A stretch of DNA of 34,219 nucleotides from Planctomycetales bacterium (GTDB taxonomy: Bacteria; Planctomycetota; Planctomycetia; Isosphaerales; Isosphaeraceae): the NCBI GenBank assembly GCA_027451885.1, contig DAIDHX010000135.1, positions 1 through 34,219 of the forward strand. Reading direction: 5' to 3'. The notes below the pieces were generated by a model. The model had not been told where the DNA came from, made no database searches, and worked only from the letters and a program-made list of their open reading frames with translations. Positions 17,411-25,495 of the stretch are shown piece by piece. The translations under genes were made by a program, and so were the position numbers. Each line of letters opens with the position of its first letter. The first letter of the stretch is position 1.

Positions 17411-19483
17411 TTATTTCTTTGTCTGCCGTTCGAGGGTGATCGCCGCGGCCCCGCCAGATTCGACCACGGTCACCGGCACGTTCCAGATGACGCTCTTGAT
17501 CATGCAAAGGTTGGACTTCTCCGCGCACACGAAGAGCGAGGTTGAAACCTTGAGCTTGAAGCTCTCGCCCGGCCTGGGCGTGGCGGCGAGCGGGACCTCG
17601 ATCGCGAAGGTATCGCTCGGCGGCTTGAGCTTGCGGCCCTCGATCGGCCAGTCGCTCGCGAGGATTCCGGACGCGCCCGGGGTCTCCACCGCGACCGGCA
17701 TGGCCACGGCCTCGTTCACGTGAAAACCGCTCGGCAGCGGGACGGAGACCTTGATCGCCAGCGATTTCGACGGCTGGATCTTCACCGCCTCGGCGGTGAT
17801 TTCCTGGGCGTTGGGGAACACAGGCGCCCGGGGGGCGACCCTGGGTGGGCCAAGTCCGTCGAGCTTGATCGTGGTGACCGTCTCGGTCTTCAGATCGATC
17901 TTGCGGATCGCGTGATTGTTGGTATCGGCGACATAGACGGCGTCCGCCGTGGCGCTTACGCCGCCGGGCTGGTAGAAGTGCGCGGGGGAATCGCTGAGCC
18001 CGGGCTTGCCCGTGCCGGCAAGCGTTTTCACCGCCTGCTCCGAGGTATTACAGACCTTGATCTTGTTGTTGTACGTATCAGCCACGTAGAGCCGTTTGCC
18101 GGAGAATGACACCCCCAGGCAATGCTGGAGCCGGACCGCGCCGCCGCGGCCGTCATGATCGCCAAAGACGAAGAGGCCGTGGCCGATGATGGTTTGCACC
18201 ATCGGCCCTGCTCCGCGGCGAGTCCACACGACCCGCAGGCCGGAATCCTCGGAATCGGCGATGAACAGATTCGAGCCGTCGGTCGTGATGCCGCTCGGCT
18301 GGGCGAACTTGGCGTTCGCCGCCGGACCGTCCTCGATGTTCTCGTATCCTGAGCCGGCGTAGACGCCGATCTCGTTCGTATCCAGGTCGAGCTTCCAGAT
18401 CTGGTGCGGGCCGGCCATGGCGATGTAAAGCGCTTTCTGGCTGGGGATCGCGACCACGTCCCAGGGCGAGGAGAGCTGGGTTGCCGCCGCCGGGCCAGAG
18501 TAAGGCTCGATCGTCGACCGTGGCGACTGCTTGCCGTCGCCCGCGATCGTGCTCACCGTCCTGTCCTTGAGATTCACGGCCCTGAGCGCGTGGTTCTCGG
18601 TATCGGCCACATAGAGCAGATCGCCGTTGAGGCACATGCCCTGCGGGCGATTGAAGCGGGCCCGGGTGAAGCCGCCGTCCACGAGCCCTTCCTCGCCGTC
18701 GCCGATCGCCACGGGGTTCTTGCCGTCGAGCCCTGCCATGATGATCCGGTTGTGCCCGGTATCGCTCACGAAGAGCCGGTTGCCCGGGACGTCGGCCACA
18801 ATCTTGCCCGGATAAAGCAAGGGACCACTGGGCGCACGCTCGACTTCCGGATCGAACTTCACCGGCGTGAGGTTGAGCTCTCCCCTGGACTTGTGGTTCT
18901 CGATCAGGCGCGCGATTTCCTTGTCGAGCGTCTCGAAATGCCCCTCGCCGGCAATCGCGCCGTCAACAACGCCGTTGGCGTCGATCAGGACGAGCGTGGG
19001 CCAGCTCCGCACGTGGAATTTACGCCACAGAATCGATCGCGCGTCGTTGATGACAGGATGCCGGATGCGATATTCCTGCACCTTTTTGCGAATGTTTTCG
19101 GTGTCGTGCTCGGCGGGGAACTTGGGCGTATGCACGCCGATCACCACCAGCTCGTTCTCGTACTTCTTCTCGAGCTTGGCCAGATCAGGCAAGATGTGGT
19201 GGCAGTTGATGCAGCAATAGGTCCAGAAGTCGAGCAGCACGATCTTGCCGCGAAGCTGGCGGAGCGAGATCGGGCCGGAGTTGATCCAGTCGACGCCGCC
19301 GTCGAGCGTGATTCGCTCGGCCTGCGGATAGGAGACGAGGATCGGCACGGGAGCCGGCTCCGCGATCAGCCGCGGGGCGTCGGCCGCGGGGTGGTTCCAC
19401 CAGATTGCGGCCAGAGCCGAAATGCTCAGGGCCGCCGCGATTGTCGTCATCGACCTGAGGTTTCCTGTACCCGACCGTCCCAT
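17411..19483 (-). CDS. Exported thioredoxin-domain plus NHL-repeat protein (NHLRC2-like)
   Basis: A 690-residue protein. An N-terminal hydrophobic segment (ALSISALAAIWW) suggests export or anchoring. Next comes a thioredoxin/AhpC-TSA-like domain with the active site WTYCCINCHH and the cis-Pro region SWPTLVLI. Six or so NHL repeats follow, built on NRLFVSDTGHNRI, LLYVADTENHALR, LYIAMAGPHQI, LFIADSEDSGLR, LYVADTYNNKIK and VYVADTNNHAIR, forming a beta-propeller. The last 150 residues are a beta-rich domain. The layout matches the NHLRC2 family; a redox role outside the cytoplasm is inferred. ATG at 19483 was chosen because TGAGG lies 6 nt upstream and keeps a basic n-region; GTG 19495 and ATG 19450 are alternatives. 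Confidence 0.88.
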   Translation of the reverse strand: MGRSGTGNLRSMTTIAAALSISALAAIWWNHPAADAPRLIAEPAPVPILVSYPQAERITLDGGVDWINSGPISLRQLRGKIVLLDFWTYCCINCHHILPDLAKLEKKYENELVVIGVHTPKFPAEHDTENIRKKVQEYRIRHPVINDARSILWRKFHVRSWPTLVLIDANGVVDGAIAGEGHFETLDKEIARLIENHKSRGELNLTPVKFDPEVERAPSGPLLYPGKIVADVPGNRLFVSDTGHNRIIMAGLDGKNPVAIGDGEEGLVDGGFTRARFNRPQGMCLNGDLLYVADTENHALRAVNLKDRTVSTIAGDGKQSPRSTIEPYSGPAAATQLSSPWDVVAIPSQKALYIAMAGPHQIWKLDLDTNEIGVYAGSGYENIEDGPAANAKFAQPSGITTDGSNLFIADSEDSGLRVVWTRRGAGPMVQTIIGHGLFVFGDHDGRGGAVRLQHCLGVSFSGKRLYVADTYNNKIKVCNTSEQAVKTLAGTGKPGLSDSPAHFYQPGGVSATADAVYVADTNNHAIRKIDLKTETVTTIKLDGLGPPRVAPRAPVFPNAQEITAEAVKIQPSKSLAIKVSVPLPSGFHVNEAVAMPVAVETPGASGILASDWPIEGRKLKPPSDTFAIEVPLAATPRPGESFKLKVSTSLFVCAEKSNLCMIKSVIWNVPVTVVESGGAAAITLERQTKK

Positions 19484-19607
19484 GCGCGACCTCACTGTGG
19501 ATGGATTCGCTCAGCACACCTTGAACGCCAGCTCTTACAAGTTTAAACACTCGGCGAGCCCGCGGGTATCCATCTCCCCGCGATGGAAAACCCGTGCCGG
19601 CGCGCGC

Positions 19608-19636
19608 TGGTCAAGCCGGGGGGTGATCGTTAACAT
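19608..19636 (+). promoter_or_regulatory. Possible promoter upstream of prs
   Basis: TGGTCA (19608-19613) and TAACAT (19631-19636) are 17 bp apart, four of six consensus bases each. It is 135 bp before the prs start, inside the 287-bp divergent gap. Confidence 0.25.
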
Positions 19637-19770
19637 ATGGTGAGTTGGATGAAGGCCAGCGCGGGCGAAGTTCAGGGGTTGCAGGAAGGGGCGTTTTTGC
19701 GGCTCCTGCGCGCAGGTTCGTTCCGCCAGGGTCGGCGTGAAACTGATGGATCCGACCGCCGCGGAGCGCG

Positions 19771-20772
19771 ATGATGGCCTCGGACAATTCTCTCATCCTG
19801 CGGGATGATCGTGCCAAAAAGAACGATCCCTACGGCGAGCTCAAGGTCTTCGCCGGCCGGTCCGGAACTCAGCTTGGCGAGGCGATTTGCAAATATCTCG
19901 AGCTCTCGCTGGCGAAGAGCGAGGCGGTCGTCTTCAGCGAGGGCAATGTCTTCGTGCGCGTGCTTGAGAACGTGCGCGGGCGTGACGTTTTCATCGTGCA
20001 GGGGACCGATCACCCGGTCAACGACAACTTCATCGAGCTGCTCTTCTGGATCGACGCCTTCAAGCGCGCCAGCGCCACCCAGGTGACGGCGGTCATTCCC
20101 TATTTTTCGTACGCCAAGGGAGACAAGAAAGACGAGCCCCGGGTCTCGATCCGGGCACGCGTTTGCGCCGACTGCATCGAGGCCGCGGGCGCGGACCGCG
20201 TGCTCACCATGGATCTGCACAGCCCACAGATTCAGGGGTTTTTCAAGGTCCCCGTCGACCACCTGTATGCGATGCCGGTTCTCACGGACTACTTCCGCTC
20301 CAAGCGTATTCCCGACCTTGTCGTCGCCGCCCCCGACGTCGGTTTTGGCAAGCAGGCGTACAAGTTTGGCGAGGTCATGGACACCCCTGTCGTCTTTGGC
20401 AACAAGACCCGCCGCGGCCATGACGAACGCGCGGAAATGCTTGATATCGTCGGCAATGTGCGGGGCAAGAACGTCCTGATCGTCGACGACTTCACAATCA
20501 GCGGCGGCACCTTGATCGAAATGGCCGTGGGCTGCAAACAGCGGGGGGCGAAGGACATCTACGCCTGCGTAACCCACGGCGTGCTCGCCAAGGGCACGGC
20601 CGCCAGGCTCCGCTCCAGCCCAATCAAGGAGCTCGTGCTCACCGACACCATCACGCACCGTTATGAGCCCCTGCCGGAGAACTGCACCGTGGTCTCGGTC
20701 GCGCGGTTGTTTTCCGAGGCGATCCTCTCCATTCACCGCCGCGAGAGCGTGAGCCGGCTCTTCGATTACTGA
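19771..20772 (+). CDS. prs: Ribose-phosphate pyrophosphokinase (PRPP synthetase)
   Basis: A 333-residue PRPP synthetase, making 5-phosphoribosyl 1-pyrophosphate from ribose 5-phosphate and ATP for nucleotide, His and Trp synthesis. Visible parts are FAGRSGTQLGEAI, ENVRGRDVFIVQ, the ATP loop region VIPYFSYAKGDKKDEPR, TMDLHSPQIQGFF, and the PRPP loop VLIVDDFTISGGTLIE. The flexible loop (YFSYAKGDKKDEP) and PRPP loop (DDFTISGGT rather than DDMIDTAGT) depart from the common bacterial class I form, so regulation by phosphate or ADP may differ. GGAG is 4 nt before the first ATG and 7 nt before the next ATG (19774), so the start may be one codon later. Confidence 0.92.
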   Translation: MMASDNSLILRDDRAKKNDPYGELKVFAGRSGTQLGEAICKYLELSLAKSEAVVFSEGNVFVRVLENVRGRDVFIVQGTDHPVNDNFIELLFWIDAFKRASATQVTAVIPYFSYAKGDKKDEPRVSIRARVCADCIEAAGADRVLTMDLHSPQIQGFFKVPVDHLYAMPVLTDYFRSKRIPDLVVAAPDVGFGKQAYKFGEVMDTPVVFGNKTRRGHDERAEMLDIVGNVRGKNVLIVDDFTISGGTLIEMAVGCKQRGAKDIYACVTHGVLAKGTAARLRSSPIKELVLTDTITHRYEPLPENCTVVSVARLFSEAILSIHRRESVSRLFDY

Positions 20773-20813
20773 GCTCGCACCCATCTCGCATTCACAACCA
20801 CACATGCGTCACG

Positions 20814-20842
20814 TTGACGAGCGGCCTCCCCGCGCCTAGCAT
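20814..20842 (+). promoter_or_regulatory. Predicted sigma70-type promoter of the MoxR-like/VWA pair
   Basis: TTGACG (20814-20819, five of six consensus) and TAGCAT (20837-20842, four of six) are 17 bp apart, 41 bp after the prs stop and 56 bp before the ATPase start. It suggests that the pair can be expressed apart from prs. Confidence 0.45.
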
Positions 20843-20898
20843 GATGACATCTCGTACCATTCCCGCCAGGGGAACAGGGCCAGGGGATTTGCCATCAT

Positions 20899-22329
20899 AT
20901 GGATCACACGCGCGCCCGCACCGTCGGTGAGCTCAAGGCCAGCGGCTACAAATGGGAATCGGTCAAGGATGAGCTCAGGCGAAACCTGATCGCCCGGCTC
21001 GAGGCCGGCGCCCCGCTCTTCACCGACATTCTGGGTTATGAAGAAACGGTGATTCCCCAGGTTCAAAACGCGATCCTGTCCCGGCACGACATTCTGTTTC
21101 TGGGATTGCGCGGCCAGGCCAAGACGCGCATGCTGCGCAAGTTAACCGACTTGCTGGACGAGACCATTCCGATCATCGCTGGCTCTGAAATCCACGATCA
21201 CCCGTATCACCCCATCTCGCGCCAGGCGCGGGACCTGGTAGACCAGAAAGGGGACGACGCGCCCATCGAGTGGGTGGGGCGTGCCGAGCGTTATCGGGAG
21301 AAGCTGGCCACGCCGGACGTCACCATCGCCGACCTGATCGGCGAGGTCGACATGATCAAGCATGCCGAGGGCCGCTATCTTTCGAGCGAGTTCACCATGC
21401 ATTTTGGGCTGATCCCGCGTACAAATCGCGGGATCTTCTGCATCAACGAGCTCCCCGACCTTGCGCCCAAGATCCAGGTCGGGCTGTTCAATGTGCTTGA
21501 GGAGCGGGACGTTCAGATTCGCGGCTATCCTGTGCGTCTGGAGCTTGATCTTTGCCTGGTGTTTTCGGCCAATCCCGAGGATTACACGAATCGCGGCCGC
21601 ATTGTGACCCCGCTCAAGGACCGGATCGGCTCGGTGATTCGCACGCACTATCCGCTCACGCGTGAGATCGGCATGGCGGTGAATGATCAGAACGCCTGGC
21701 TGGATCGCGGCGGCACGCGCAAGCAGGCGATCCCGGTCTACATCAAGGAGATCGTCGAGGAGGTTGCGCGGCTGGCCCGTTCGTCGCCGCATGTGAACCA
21801 GCAGTCTGGCGTATCGGCCCGGATGTCGATCGCCAACCTTGAGAACGTGGTCTCGAGCGCGGAGCGCAGGGCGATTCTCAATGCGGAGCCGGCGGTGGTG
21901 CCGCGCGTCTCGGACCTGGGTGCGCTGGCGTCGAGCTCGCGTGGCAAGGTCGAGCTCTTGATGTCGGAAGAGGAAGGCCATGAAGACAAGCTGATCGGCC
22001 GTCTGGTTGGCGAGGCGGTGAAGAATCTCGTCACGTCCCATGTGGACTTGCGCGAGCTTCGGCCGCTCGTTGATTATTTCGAGTCCGGGCAGACGCTCGA
22101 GCTGGGGGACGGCATGGCGGCGAGGACGGTGCTCGAGCGGATTGCCAGGCTGCCGTTGCTCAGGAAGCGGGCGGAGGAGCTTGCGGGGAAGAGTTTCGCG
22201 CAGGGGGTCGATCCCGATGCCCGAGACGCCGCGGTGGCAAGCGCAGCCGAGTTTCTTCTCGAAGGACTGCACGTGCACAACAAGCTCAACAAGAACGTCA
22301 AGCAGGGCGGCGTCTCGTACCGGCGTTGA
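20899..22329 (+). CDS. MoxR/Mg-chelatase-like AAA+ ATPase
   Basis: A 476-residue AAA+ protein of the MoxR/ChlI clade, which acts as a chaperone or remodeller together with VWA partners. Walker A is GLRGQAKT (69-76), the usual last Gly replaced by Ala. Walker B is GIFCINEL, with Asn183-Glu184 instead of Asp-Glu. FSANPEDYTNRGRI is the sensor-1 region with the ChlI-type loop, and LKDRIGSVIRTHYP an arginine-rich helix. The C-terminal helical domain ends NKLNKNVKQGGVSYRR. AGGGGA lies 11 nt upstream of the ATG. The next gene, a VWA protein, starts 24 nt later, the typical MoxR-VWA pairing. No chlorophyll or cobalamin genes are near, so metal chelation is unlikely. The target is unknown. Confidence 0.85.
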   Translation: MDHTRARTVGELKASGYKWESVKDELRRNLIARLEAGAPLFTDILGYEETVIPQVQNAILSRHDILFLGLRGQAKTRMLRKLTDLLDETIPIIAGSEIHDHPYHPISRQARDLVDQKGDDAPIEWVGRAERYREKLATPDVTIADLIGEVDMIKHAEGRYLSSEFTMHFGLIPRTNRGIFCINELPDLAPKIQVGLFNVLEERDVQIRGYPVRLELDLCLVFSANPEDYTNRGRIVTPLKDRIGSVIRTHYPLTREIGMAVNDQNAWLDRGGTRKQAIPVYIKEIVEEVARLARSSPHVNQQSGVSARMSIANLENVVSSAERRAILNAEPAVVPRVSDLGALASSSRGKVELLMSEEEGHEDKLIGRLVGEAVKNLVTSHVDLRELRPLVDYFESGQTLELGDGMAARTVLERIARLPLLRKRAEELAGKSFAQGVDPDARDAAVASAAEFLLEGLHVHNKLNKNVKQGGVSYRR

Positions 22330-22353
22330 TTCAAACTCCCTCGGAGCGGCTCC

Positions 22354-23490
22354 ATGGCGCTTTTTGAATACGCGAAGTGGGACGGCTCGCAGCAGTTCCT
22401 GCCTCAGTCCGCCGACAAGGTTTTCGAGCAGATCTCGGAATACCTGATGCAGTTCGGCGACCGGGTGCTCGACAGCCTGGACGAGGTTGAGGACGAATCG
22501 CCCGAGATCGTCAAGCTGATCCAGCAAGAGGGGTTGATCGAGAAGGACTCCGACGGGCGCTGGGTTGTCACGCCCAGGGGCGCGAGGCGGATTCAGGATC
22601 GCGCGCTTGAGGATCTCTTTCAATCGTTCCGCCGCGATGCGCTCGGCAAGCACGACACGGCCGACAAGGGCGCGGGCACGATCGCGCTTGAGGACGTGCG
22701 GCCCTACGTCTATGGCGACTCGCTCGCGCATCTCAACCTGCACGAGACGATCAAGAACGCCTATCTCCGCCAGGGGGGCGGCGTGCCGATCAGGCTGTCC
22801 TCCGAGGATTACATGGTTCACGAGACCGAATATCAGTCGCGCTGCGCCACCGTGGTGCTGATCGATATGAGCGGCTCCATGAATCGCTACGGCAAGTATT
22901 ACACCACCAAGAAGGTCGCCCTTGCGCTCCAGGGGATGGTCCGCAGCCGCTATCCCCAGGATTCGCTTCAAATGGTGGGCTTTTACAGCCTGGCCAGTGT
23001 GATGACCGAGCGTGAGCTCCTGAACAGCGCCCCCAAGCCGGTCAGCATGTTCGACAGCCGCATCCACCTGCGGCTCGATCTCGACAACCTGCCGCGAAAC
23101 ACGCCCCAGCACTTCACGAACATTCACGCCGGGCTTCGCCTGGCTCGGAGCTTGCTCGGCCGCCAGCCCACGGCGAACAAGCAAATCATCGTGATCACCG
23201 ACGGCGAGCCGACCGCGCATCTCGAGGGCCGCGAGCTCTTGCTCGTGTATCCCCCGGCCGAGAAGACCGCCAATCACACCCTGGCCGAGGCACGCAAGTG
23301 CGCGGCGGCGGGGATTCGCATCTCGAGCTTCGCACTCATCGAGGATTACTTTTATCTGGGTCTGGTGAACTTCGTCGAGGAAATGGCGCGGGTCTCGCGC
23401 GGTGTGGCGGCGTATTGCTCCACGGACGAGATCGGGAACCTGGTGTTCCAGAGCTTCGTCGGCGGCCGGCACACCCGGCGGCAGGCCTAA
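22354..23490 (+). CDS. VWA-domain protein, partner of the MoxR-like ATPase
   Basis: A 378-residue cytoplasmic protein with no signal peptide. The N-terminal half is charged and helical (FEQISEYLMQFGDRVLDSLDEVEDES). The C-terminal von Willebrand A domain has a full MIDAS metal site: DMSGS (Asp171, Ser173, Ser175), Thr255 in HFTNIHAG and Asp283 in ITDGEPT. A CGGAG ribosome binding site is just before the start. Such proteins work with MoxR-type ATPases (compare ChlI/ChlD, RavA/ViaA, CoxD/CoxE) to insert metals or remodel complexes. This pair is not clearly any of these, so the substrate remains open. Confidence 0.85.
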   Translation: MALFEYAKWDGSQQFLPQSADKVFEQISEYLMQFGDRVLDSLDEVEDESPEIVKLIQQEGLIEKDSDGRWVVTPRGARRIQDRALEDLFQSFRRDALGKHDTADKGAGTIALEDVRPYVYGDSLAHLNLHETIKNAYLRQGGGVPIRLSSEDYMVHETEYQSRCATVVLIDMSGSMNRYGKYYTTKKVALALQGMVRSRYPQDSLQMVGFYSLASVMTERELLNSAPKPVSMFDSRIHLRLDLDNLPRNTPQHFTNIHAGLRLARSLLGRQPTANKQIIVITDGEPTAHLEGRELLLVYPPAEKTANHTLAEARKCAAAGIRISSFALIEDYFYLGLVNFVEEMARVSRGVAAYCSTDEIGNLVFQSFVGGRHTRRQA

Positions 23491-23676
23491 GGCAACCCTG
23501 GCTCGATTCCACCCTGCTCGCGATCCCAGGGCCACGGCGCGCGAACCGCGTCGTGACCCCAGCCCTGCGCTCCGTGGTTTCGCGGCACCACATCCTTGGT
23601 CCACGCGACAGGGTATTCTATCCTGGATAGGAACAGGCTGGGTTGACGAGCCCTGGCCTCGAGCGGGAGAGCCACC

Positions 23677-25452
23677 ATGAGCCATCGCCTCGCCTGGCTG
23701 CGCGGCCGGGAGCGGAACGACCATTGCACACGACTCGGCCGCGCCAGGCGGCCAGGCGTCGATCCGCTCGAGGATCGCCGGCTGCTCTCGATTACATTCC
23801 AGTTCAACTACTCTTACGACGCAGCAGGCTATTTCGCCACGCACCCGCAATCGGAAGCGCTCTTGCAGGCCGCGGGCGAACAACTGGGCGCCCGGCTCGA
23901 AAACAGCCTCGCCGCGATCACGCCCGACCCGGCGGCGGGTAATACCTGGTCGGCAACCTTCAGCAATCCCAGCAATCCCAGCACGCAGGTCACGCTCAAC
24001 AACCTGAGCATCGCCGCCAATACCTTGCTCGTGTTTGTGGGAACCTCGGTGGGAAGCTACGGCGGCCTGGGCGGGCCTGGAGGATGGGGCTCGAGCGGCA
24101 GCACCGACTGGAATAACCTGGTCGCCTCGCGGGGGCAAACCCAGGCGCTCAGCAGCCCGCCGCACGGATTTGGACCCTGGGGCGGGATGGTGACCTTCAA
24201 CGTCTCGAACGGCCAGGCGCCCGATTTCGCGGTCATGCTCCACGAGCTGGTGCACGTGCTCGGCGTCGGCACCGCGGAGTCGTGGTTTGCCGACGTCAAC
24301 ACCGCCACGAACCAGTTCATCGGCCCGAATGCGGAGGCGGCGTACGGCGGCCCCGTCCCGCTCGATACCGCCACGGGAGACGCTCACTGGGCCACGGGAA
24401 CCCAGTCTGGCGGCATCGCCGCGCTCATGACCGAGTACGCCGACATCCAGCAAGTCACACCGCTCGACTGGGCGGGGCTCGAGGATGTCGGCTGGCAACT
24501 GGCGAGCCCCGAGCTTGCCGTGAGCGTGTCCGCCCTGACGCCGGCCGGCGCGCCCCTCGGCAGCTTCACCTTCGGCCAGTCTGGCGTGCTGGTTGCCACG
24601 GGGGCGGTTGGATTCTCCGGCACCATCACCTTCATCTCGGGCTCGACGCTCCTGGGATCCTCGCCAGTCAGCAGCGCTGGGCGTGCGTCGATCAGCCTGG
24701 CTGCCGTGCCCGCCGGCGTGCAAACCATCGCCGCTGTCGAGGTCGCCACGAACGCCTCGGGCGCGAGCGATTCCGGCTGGTCGCTGCTCAATCTCACGGT
24801 GAATCCCGCTCAGCCTGTCCTCCATCTTGCCGATCCCGGCGGCCCCTACAACGGGATTCCTTACACCGCCAGCGCCACGATTACCGGTGTCGACGGCCAG
24901 GCGGGCTCGAGTCTCGAAGGAGTCGCCGTGCAGGTGAGCTACTTCGATCCAGCCACGGGCGCCAACCTGGTAAGCGCTCCCGTCGGCCCGGGCCACTATG
25001 GCGCGATCGCGTACTTCCCCGGCAGCGCTGATTATCTCACCGCAACAAAGCTTATTTACTTCAAAATAACAACAGGTAGTACTCCGCCGCCCACAAGGCA
25101 GGCCGCCGCCGCAATCCCCGATGCGCCGATCCCCCGCTTCCACGGCAGGCGGCTCAAGGCGATCGTGCTGCCGGTCCAGTTCCTCTCCGCGGCTGCCGGC
25201 CTGCCCGCGCCCGGCGGCATCGCGGTTTACGAGATCGTCACTCATCCCAAACGCCCCAGGCAGAAACCCCGCGTCAAAGTCCTGGACCGGGCCCCCATCG
25301 CGGGGGGCGTCGCCGCGCCCAGCTTCCCGCTGTTTCAGGTCGTCGGCAAGCCAATCACCGTGATCTACAGCGGAGACGCCCGCTACCTGCCGCTCACGCT
25401 CAGCCTGCCCGTGCTCGCACGCGCGCAGCTCCACGCCCTGGCGCGGCGATGA
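23677..25452 (+). CDS. Exported zinc metalloprotease-like protein with planctomycete N-terminal motif and Ig-like repeats
   Basis: A 591-residue protein. The Arg-rich N-terminus carries DPLEDRRLLS (about 28-37), a motif common at the start of large exported planctomycete proteins. A metalloprotease-like domain follows: HELVHVLGVGT (His189, Glu190, His193), a possible third zinc ligand His237 in AHWATG, and Met251 in IAALMTEY as a Met-turn. This layout resembles leishmanolysin-like (M8) metzincins, with the third ligand far from HExxH. From about 280 come beta-rich repeats with FTFGQSGVLVATGAV and FSGTITF, like bacterial Ig-like (Big_3-type) domains. The C-terminus is basic and Pro-rich. GGAGAG precedes the ATG. 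Catalytic activity is inferred only. Confidence 0.75.
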   Translation: MSHRLAWLRGRERNDHCTRLGRARRPGVDPLEDRRLLSITFQFNYSYDAAGYFATHPQSEALLQAAGEQLGARLENSLAAITPDPAAGNTWSATFSNPSNPSTQVTLNNLSIAANTLLVFVGTSVGSYGGLGGPGGWGSSGSTDWNNLVASRGQTQALSSPPHGFGPWGGMVTFNVSNGQAPDFAVMLHELVHVLGVGTAESWFADVNTATNQFIGPNAEAAYGGPVPLDTATGDAHWATGTQSGGIAALMTEYADIQQVTPLDWAGLEDVGWQLASPELAVSVSALTPAGAPLGSFTFGQSGVLVATGAVGFSGTITFISGSTLLGSSPVSSAGRASISLAAVPAGVQTIAAVEVATNASGASDSGWSLLNLTVNPAQPVLHLADPGGPYNGIPYTASATITGVDGQAGSSLEGVAVQVSYFDPATGANLVSAPVGPGHYGAIAYFPGSADYLTATKLIYFKITTGSTPPPTRQAAAAIPDAPIPRFHGRRLKAIVLPVQFLSAAAGLPAPGGIAVYEIVTHPKRPRQKPRVKVLDRAPIAGGVAAPSFPLFQVVGKPITVIYSGDARYLPLTLSLPVLARAQLHALARR

Positions 25453-25495
25453 CGCGTGGCGCAGGCCAATCACTCACAGACATGCTCACGTTCAT

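Noticed and set aside
21142-25473. A 1443-residue open frame on the minus strand, opposite the MoxR-like, VWA and metalloprotease genes
   Set aside because: It mirrors three genes with clear motifs on the plus strand, and its translation is low-complexity Arg/Gly/Asp/His-rich sequence with no domain. Long antisense frames are expected in high-GC coding DNA.
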